Origin: Waddlia chondrophila WSU 86-1044
Lineage (GTDB): Bacteria > Chlamydiota > Chlamydiia > Chlamydiales > CAMCWV01
Direction of reading: 5' to 3'
Assembly: GCA_945882915.1 (NCBI GenBank)
Contig: CAMCWV010000014.1
Span: 1 to 46,489 of the forward strand
Length of the DNA: 46,489 bases
How positions within the stretch are numbered: position 1 is the stretch's first letter; each line of letters starts with the position of its first letter. The notes under the pieces were generated by a model that did not search any database, was not told the DNA's origin, and saw only the letters and a list, made by a program, of their open reading frames with translations. A program made the position numbers and the translations under genes. Positions 42,293 to 46,489 of this stretch are shown piece after piece.

Positions 42293-42784
42293 TTAGTTTT
42301 TTTTCTTTTTAAGATAGAGTTTGCGTATTTCGCTAAAAACTAGCGTGACAAATAGCGCAACAATAGAGCCAGCTATTACGAACAGCATCCTCTCAAGTGC
42401 CAGGTCCAAAGTAGGGTCTTTCTCTTCTTTGAGCATAACGATTACCAGTGCAGTTAGCGCCGATCTGGGGGCGGTTTCATGCTTTACGAATGTGCTGATG
42501 GAGATTGTGAGGACTATGCCTATGCATATTAAGAGCAAATCTGGTGGATAGATCAGAAAAAGAAGAAAGCCAACCATTGATCCGACAACGTTGGCTATTA
42601 TCCTATCGAAAGCGACTTTGTTTCCGGTGCCCTCTTCAGGTGATAGAGAGAGTATTACTGAAATAACGCTCCAATAAAAAAGGTATTGGGGGAACATCAC
42701 ATAAAGAATGTAGCACAGTGACAGGCCTACGATGCATTTAAGCATGTAGATGAATATGGAGGGGTTAAATTTGGTAAAGTCCAT
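42293..42784 (-). CDS. Aromatic-acid-exporter/FUSC-like membrane protein
   Basis: A 163-residue integral membrane protein with four to five hydrophobic segments (IFIYMLKCIVGLSLCYILYV, then YLFYWSVISVILSLSPEEG, then NVVGSMVGFLLFLIY, and a C-terminal segment before KKKKN). SPEEGTGNKVAFDRIIANVV followed by GSMVGF matches the ArAE/FUSC family, where the first half alone forms the membrane unit. Function (efflux of organic acids) is inferred from the family. The ribosome-binding site (GAGGAG, TATAG, ATG) is contributed by palindromic repeat copy K. Confidence 0.75.
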   Translation of the reverse strand: MDFTKFNPSIFIYMLKCIVGLSLCYILYVMFPQYLFYWSVISVILSLSPEEGTGNKVAFDRIIANVVGSMVGFLLFLIYPPDLLLICIGIVLTISISTFVKHETAPRSALTALVIVMLKEEKDPTLDLALERMLFVIAGSIVALFVTLVFSEIRKLYLKKKKN

Positions 42785-42785
42785 C

Positions 42786-42880
42786 TATACTCCTCTTAGT
42801 TGAAAACGGGAATTTGGGCTAGCGCGAAAGCTCCCGGGGCTTTGGCGCTGTCCAAAGTCCCATTTTCAACTAAGAGGAGT
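42786..42880. repeat. Palindromic stop/start repeat, copy K (full element)
   Basis: Both termini, arm A left (GCTAGCGCGAAAGCTCCCGG) and arm B right (GGGGCTTTGGCGCTGTCC). The left terminus read on the minus strand is the Shine-Dalgarno of the exporter-like gene. Confidence 0.94.
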
Positions 42881-43130
42881 TTAGTATAGTCCCTAACTTG
42901 CGACGCTCTAACGCTTGTCTTCTAATACCAGCATTCCGCTTATTCAACTAAAGAAAACTATTATAGTCGATTAGATCTCAAATGATCCAGATTGAGCAAT
43001 TCGAATTGAGACTATGCTGTCAACAGGTTGGAGCAGGTCCAAGATCTAGGCGATAGATTTTTTTCATCACTTGACTGTTCTTTTTTTTAACTCAATTTTT
43101 GCACTTCATTTTTGAAAAGACGGTTATTTA

Positions 43131-43152
43131 AACCGCGGAAGCGGGTTTTTTT
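43131..43152 (+). terminator. Terminator-like hairpin
   Basis: AACCGC-GGAA-GCGGGTT followed by T7; a short GC stem with one bulge. Confidence 0.45.
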
Positions 43153-43166
43153 AAAGCTATCAAGCC

Positions 43167-43238
43167 TATACTCCTCTTAGTTGAAAACGGGGGCTTTGGC
43201 GCCGTCCAAATTCCCGTTTTCAGCTAAGAGGAGTATAT
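43167..43238. repeat. Palindromic stop/start repeat, copy L (72-bp deletion form, arm B only)
   Basis: Both termini are present; the left one runs AAAACGGG straight into GGCTTTGGCGCCGTCC, so arm A is missing. It is the mirror case of copy H. Confidence 0.92.
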
Positions 43239-43734
43239 GTCCGATTAAATTCGTCTGGAGTTGGAGCGGGTTCGTGATGCCATATGGACCCTGACTGATT
43301 GAGAAGTTACCGTGACTGCTTAAAAATTTCTTTATGCGACTCCCCTGCCAAAACGCCCCTCTGTGAGCGTCGAATCTTTCTTGATAAAATCGCCCTATCT
43401 CTCAGGAGTTAAAAAATAAACTTTTTGCGGGAGCTGCTGCATTCCGACTCTTCCTCTTGCAAAATTCATGGAGGGTCACTATAAATCAGAATTTTATTTC
43501 TGCAAACTGCTCAATCTGGGAAATGATACAGCAGCGCCCACAAAAAGCTATGGCACAGGATAGGGTGACAGAATTTTTCAAGGACGTACGAGAGAAGTGA
43601 AGGAAAAGAGGGCAAAAAATTATGCAAAAACGCCTTAGAAATACTTGCCATCAATGGAGAGCATAACATATATCAGGATCCCTTGCTGTCGAAATTTGGC
43701 TAAATGGCTAACGGTAGTATCTTAGGAGGACCTT

Positions 43735-44124
43735 ATGGAACTAAAAAAGAAGAAATATTTGAAAAAAGCCGAGATCGATAAGTTCGAAAAACAACTTATG
43801 GACATGAGAGCCCAGATTGTTCGTGCTCTTAAAGGAACAGCCAAAGAAGTTAAAACTCCTGATGAGGCTACAGGGTATCCACAGCATCAAGCTGATGGGG
43901 GTACCGATGACCAGGACAGAACTATCCAAGTTGAGTTGACAAGCAAAGAATACGCGCGTCTCCATGAGATTGAACGTGCCTTAGAAAAAATAAAAGAAGG
44001 TTCTTACGGAATTTGTGATATCTTGCCAGGTCAGGAGATCTCAAAAAAGCGGCTAGAAGCAGTTCCGTATGCGACGAGATCTCTTCAGGGACAGGCTCTG
44101 TTTGAGCAGGGAGTCATTTCTTAA
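43735..44124 (+). CDS. dksA: DksA/TraR-family regulator lacking zinc-finger cysteines
   Basis: A 129-residue protein. N-terminal coiled coil (about 5-35 and 65-90: KKAEIDKFEKQLMDMRAQI; EYARLHEIERALEKIKEGSY) and a C-terminal globular region, GICDILPGQEISKKRLEAVP then YATRSLQGQ, that aligns with the DksA zinc finger. Only C94 of the four zinc cysteines remains. DksA binds the RNA-polymerase secondary channel and tunes rRNA and stress promoters with ppGpp. A good AGGAGG precedes the ATG. It is 2 bp from lspA, the same pair as in Chlamydia. Confidence 0.87.
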   Translation: MELKKKKYLKKAEIDKFEKQLMDMRAQIVRALKGTAKEVKTPDEATGYPQHQADGGTDDQDRTIQVELTSKEYARLHEIERALEKIKEGSYGICDILPGQEISKKRLEAVPYATRSLQGQALFEQGVIS

Positions 44125-44126
44125 TC

Positions 44127-44645
44127 ATGTGGAATCGCGGACGAATATGGCTAGTAGTTATTTTAAGCCTTGTGCTTCTAGTGGGAGATGTCGTCTCTAA
44201 GCGCGCCATTCATGAGAATGTTCCTGTTATCACACTAGCCACCCTGAACTATCCTTACGGTGGGGTGGGGATATTTAAAGACTTCCTTGGGGTTGAGTTT
44301 TCTATTGTTCATGTGACGAATACGGGCGCTGCCTGGAATTTGTTTGCTGACAGTCAACTCCCATTGCTACTTGCCCGAATTGCCGTAATCCTTGGGCTTA
44401 TTACTTATCTTTTCTTTTTTAATCGCCGCTTTGATGCGCAGATCCCTTTGGTACTTGTGATTGCAGGGGCTATTAGCAACGTCCTGGATGTCTTTTTGTA
44501 CGGACATGTTGTGGATATGCTCCATTTCCGCTTCTGGGGCTATGAGTATCCGGTGTTTAACTTGGCGGACTCTGCTATTTCTGTTGGTGTTGCATGGCTA
44601 TTTCTGATGGCATTTGTCGGAAGAAGAGAAGCGTCTATTTTATGA
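44127..44645 (+). CDS. lspA: Lipoprotein signal peptidase (signal peptidase II)
   Basis: A 172-residue inner-membrane aspartic protease that cleaves the signal peptides of prolipoproteins. Four membrane segments. Seen: SIVHVTNTGAAWNLFAD, the catalytic aspartates in AGAISNVLDVFLYGHVVDML and VFNLADSAISVGVAW. The extracytoplasmic loop about residues 35-60 is slightly long. It is translated with dksA (2 bp gap) and overlaps the next gene. Confidence 0.93.
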   Translation: MWNRGRIWLVVILSLVLLVGDVVSKRAIHENVPVITLATLNYPYGGVGIFKDFLGVEFSIVHVTNTGAAWNLFADSQLPLLLARIAVILGLITYLFFFNRRFDAQIPLVLVIAGAISNVLDVFLYGHVVDMLHFRFWGYEYPVFNLADSAISVGVAWLFLMAFVGRREASIL

Positions 44646-45387
44646 GGCTTTCTCTGTGAAAGCCTCTGGACCTCTTCGCGTAAGCACCCTAGCCAAAGAA
44701 AAGCCTTTGCAGGTCTCTAAGTGGCTTAAGGCGCAAGTCTTGCTTGACATTGATGAGATGGCGCTTCTGCTTAGTTCACTTGGTAGCTTTTCTATCTATC
44801 AGGCAAGCCGTCTTATTCCCAGCGGGCAAGGATTTGTTTCTCCCGAAGAATTTCTCGAAAATTACACTTACTACTGTAATTGCTTGAAGAGAGGGGAGAT
44901 TCCCGATTCCAATCGGTACCAAAGTCATTTTTGCGACCTTTGGACAACGACCTCGGCGATCCTTTACGCTATTCAAATTAATGAAACGCAGCAGATTATT
45001 AAGACTACTCGTCCAGTTGTGCAGCTCCAAGCGCACAGCATGGATTATTCTTCGGTGGATGGTGAGTTTCGGCCGATGATTTTGGGAACCCAGAGCATTC
45101 TGTGGGGAATTCAGTTTTCTTACCCGCAGCTTTTTCAAGATACCCGCACATATGAGCTTCACAAGATTGATGAGAGTGAGGCATTTCCTAACACGGCTTT
45201 GTTTAGGCAGTTGCAACGCTGGATCCGTCACAACACGGTAGCGACTCCTTTTTTAGTAGAGGGAAGGCGTATTAATGTCCCTATGAGGCTTGGGAAGCAG
45301 TGTTTTTCTTGGATCAACCACCATCCGCAAATTGTCTCTCGTGGCTTCTCCGTATGCCCCCAGCTACCGACCCCCACAAAGGATTAA
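44614..45387 (+). CDS. Hypothetical protein (possibly conserved among Chlamydiota)
   Basis: A 257-residue soluble protein without a recognised domain. The frame begins at TTG 44614 inside lspA (32-nt overlap), and homology-like density starts about residue 8. Visible features are an N-terminal helical part (YEAFSVKASGPLRVSTLAKE), a central Tyr/Asn-rich part and a C-terminal basic segment (FRQLQRWIRHNTVATPFLVE). The downstream position after dksA-lspA suggests co-transcription. No membrane segment or signal peptide. Function unknown; no function is proposed. Confidence 0.7.
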   Translation: MSEEEKRLFYEAFSVKASGPLRVSTLAKEKPLQVSKWLKAQVLLDIDEMALLLSSLGSFSIYQASRLIPSGQGFVSPEEFLENYTYYCNCLKRGEIPDSNRYQSHFCDLWTTTSAILYAIQINETQQIIKTTRPVVQLQAHSMDYSSVDGEFRPMILGTQSILWGIQFSYPQLFQDTRTYELHKIDESEAFPNTALFRQLQRWIRHNTVATPFLVEGRRINVPMRLGKQCFSWINHHPQIVSRGFSVCPQLPTPTKD

Positions 45388-45708
45388 CCCAAGTTCAGTG
45401 ACTTCCTCTCTGAAAACTGGCTGAAGTATGAGCGATTCGGCACTACATCTTGAAATTTAGAGGATTGTTTTTTTTGATTTGAGAATTTGAGGTGAAAACC
45501 CGAGGGTTCTATATATTGTGATCTGCTCACCCTCAGCTTTTGTTGTGCTCCGGTGATACAGCATCTTCCCATCTGAGGTTTTTGCTTGTACAGTAACTCA
45601 AATTCTTCCCAGGAGGGTTTTCCGAATTGTTTGCCAGTGATGGTCGATTCCCTTTTTACCCAATTAATAATATGTAAAAACCCTCTCAGAAGTATGTGTG
45701 GGAAAAGT

Positions 45709-45752
45709 GGGGCGACCTGGACTTGAACCAGGGACCTACGGATTATGAGGGC
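45709..45752 (-). other. 3' half of a tRNA gene (probable attachment site)
   Basis: On the minus strand CTCATAATCC-GTAGGTC-CCTGG-TTCAAGT-CCAGG-TCGCCCC-A reads as an anticodon loop with CAT, the 3' anticodon stem, variable loop, perfect T-arm and acceptor 3' strand. The bases on the 5' side of the loop (GGCGGGAATCCCCCGCC) do not pair with the anticodon or acceptor strands, so no complete cloverleaf forms. Such 3' tRNA halves are the usual scar of integration by a tyrosine recombinase. Amino-acid identity (Met or Ile-CAT) is a guess. Confidence 0.6.
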
Positions 45753-46100
45753 GGGGGATTCCCGCCTTATCCAATACTACCCAATCGCTATGAGCAACAC
45801 TATAAGCGAGATACAAAGAAAAAGCTACTGGATTGTAATGGTTAAAGTTGACTGATTTGGTGCGCCGTTGCACCGCCACTGCACCGCGAATACCCAATGG
45901 AATACGATTGGACTCTTATTACAGTTACTAAAAGTGGGTGGCCTTAACAGCCTTTCTCCTGGAGAAAACAGCAAATCCCCCGGCCATTTGGACCATATTA
46001 TTACATCGCGTTACATAAATTATGAAAAATGATGTCTATTGGGACGGGCAAATTCGTAGGCCTATCCTGCATTGCGTTTAGGGCCTAGCGATAGACGCTG

Positions 46101-46193
46101 TAATGCGCGTTTAATGCTTACTCAGCATTAGAGTCAGTATTAAAATCATTCTAATGCGCGTCTAATGCTGAATGAGCATTAACATCAGTGTTA
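46101..46193. repeat. Two 42-bp direct repeats containing inverted TAATGCT/AGCATTA
   Basis: 46101-46142 and 46152-46193 both begin TAATGCGCGT(T/C)TAATGCT and end AGCATTA then (G/A)(A/C)(G/A)TCAGT(A/G)TTA. Within each, TAATGCT and AGCATTA form a 7-bp inverted repeat around six bases. No other copies in the window. They could be protein-binding sites of a mobile element. Confidence 0.8.
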
Positions 46194-46346
46194 GTTTTTG
46201 TACTCATATCTTGCGTATTTTCCCATGCCAGGTGCTTGGATATGAGAATCTTCTTCGCGAAGCTGTTTCATTAATCTACAAATTTGATTGCGGTCATAAT
46301 GAGTGATTTTTCTGAGATCTTCATTCCTGGCCCATTCAATAGTGAA
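46191..46346 (-). pseudogene. C-terminal relic of a winged-helix-like protein
   Basis: A minus-strand frame ends at TAA (46191-46193) with about 50 readable residues: WARNEDLRKITHYDRNQICR then LMKQLREEDSHIQAPGMGKY then ARYEYKN. The pattern (helix, helix, beta wing ending in a conserved G-x-G-x-x-x-R-Y) resembles the winged-helix C-terminus of some ATP-binding or Fic-type regulators. It runs out upstream near the IS30-type element, which probably cut it off. Confidence 0.45.
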
Positions 46347-46437
46347 GTGCGACAAAAAGATTAAAAAATAAAGTGGTCAGAGATGGCTGCGATCCCTAGG
46401 GTGTTTTTTAGCAAAAAGAACATTCTAGGAGAAGCAT

Positions 46438-46489
46438 ATGCCCAAAGGCTACCATCATCTGACCAGAGACCAACGATGCCAGTTGTACG
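46438..46489 (+). CDS. IS30-family transposase, start only
   Basis: ATG 46438 with AGGAG 8 nt upstream begins MPKGYHHLTRDQRCQLY and runs off the window. H-L-T-x-x-(Q/E)-R-x-Q-(I/L)-Y is the recognisable N-terminus of IS30-family transposases, which has a helix-turn-helix for end binding. The left terminal inverted repeat of the element probably lies within 46340-46400 but cannot be fixed from one end. Confidence 0.7.
   Translation, partial: MPKGYHHLTRDQRCQLY

Larger units (their letters stand above)
42881..43734. other. Gene-free stretch with repeat copy L and a possible terminator
   Basis: About 850 bp without a credible gene. It holds repeat copy L, a terminator-like hairpin at 43131-43152, and at 42968-42991 AGTCGATTAGATCTCAAATG then ATCC, which is the inverse of a string at 37896-37916 (ATCATTTGAGATTTAATCGA) beside copy H. 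43240-43700 is probably decayed sequence; I see no frame longer than about 30 codons worth naming. Confidence 0.5.

Noticed and set aside
1479..43238. CRISPR array made of the palindromic repeats
   Set aside because: Copies are kilobases apart, in both orientations and of varying length, with no regular spacers or cas genes.
45384..45572. 62-codon minus-strand frame after the last plus-strand gene
   Set aside because: No ribosome-binding site or recognisable features, and composition is basic and Ser/Gln-rich like random AT-rich sequence.
45709..45790. Complete tRNA gene
   Set aside because: Only the 3' half folds; the 5' sequence gives neither a paired anticodon stem nor a full acceptor stem.

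Overview
The window looks like part of the chromosome of an environmental (amoeba- or arthropod-associated) member of the Chlamydiota. This is inferred from gene content and order. A hemA / topoisomerase-II B subunit / topoisomerase-II A subunit / RluD-type pseudouridine synthase cluster and a dksA-lspA pair are both arrangements I associate with Chlamydia. In addition, hemA is short, the oligopeptide permeases carry long inserts, and ferrochelatase lies beside an opp gene. A complete AsnRS, a HipBST toxin-antitoxin locus and many dispersed palindromic repeats fit the larger genomes of Parachlamydia/Waddlia/Simkania-like organisms rather than Chlamydia itself. I could not search a database, so the genus is left open.

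Layout. 1-150 is the right end of an IS200/IS605-type element: the last codons of a TnpB-like protein and its terminal hairpin. 210-2972 holds two MFS transporters. 2993-4566 is a three-gene hipB-hipS-hipT locus with its own operators and a good -10 box. 4666-8581 carries an exported 2-oxoglutarate oxygenase, a [2Fe-2S] ferredoxin, a HAD phosphatase and a DUF4143-type ATPase. 8839-13242 has cinA, a tight RNA-modification operon (RlmI-like methyltransferase, SpoU/TrmH methyltransferase, RluA-type pseudouridine synthase) and a convergent queF. 13835-17677 is oppA-oppB on the minus strand; the matching oppC-like permease lies apart at 26792. 18051-24830 (minus strand) carries a soluble transhydrogenase, a receiver/metallo-beta-lactamase fusion, FtsK and UppP. 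Then come tRNA-His, a truncated SH3-domain gene, hemH, oppC, nfo and asnS. 31062-31442 is a giant inverted repeat, followed by hemA and pseB (minus strand) and the parE-parC-like pair, recX and several small genes (plus strand). 39750-45387 holds rluD, a KH-domain protein, tRNA-Arg, folK, an aromatic-acid-exporter-like protein, dksA, lspA and a conserved-looking hypothetical. The right edge (45709-46489) is accessory: the 3' half of a tRNA gene, direct repeats, a gene relic and the start of an IS30-family transposase.

The most unusual signal is a family of palindromic repeats, twelve copies in 46 kb. Their ends read outward as a strong Shine-Dalgarno (GAGGAG) followed by TATATG, and inward as stop codons in all three frames. 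Copies supply the last codons and stops of rluA-type and queF, the ribosome-binding sites of the ferredoxin and the exporter, and the start codon of a 98-residue gene. Full copies contain two different hairpin arms, and shorter copies look like deletions between CGGG runs. Two further repeat families are present: one containing CGACATGTCG and one containing CACAGAG. Most genes are ordinary housekeeping genes; the repeats, HipBST, the exported oxygenase and the right-hand island are the parts worth a second look.
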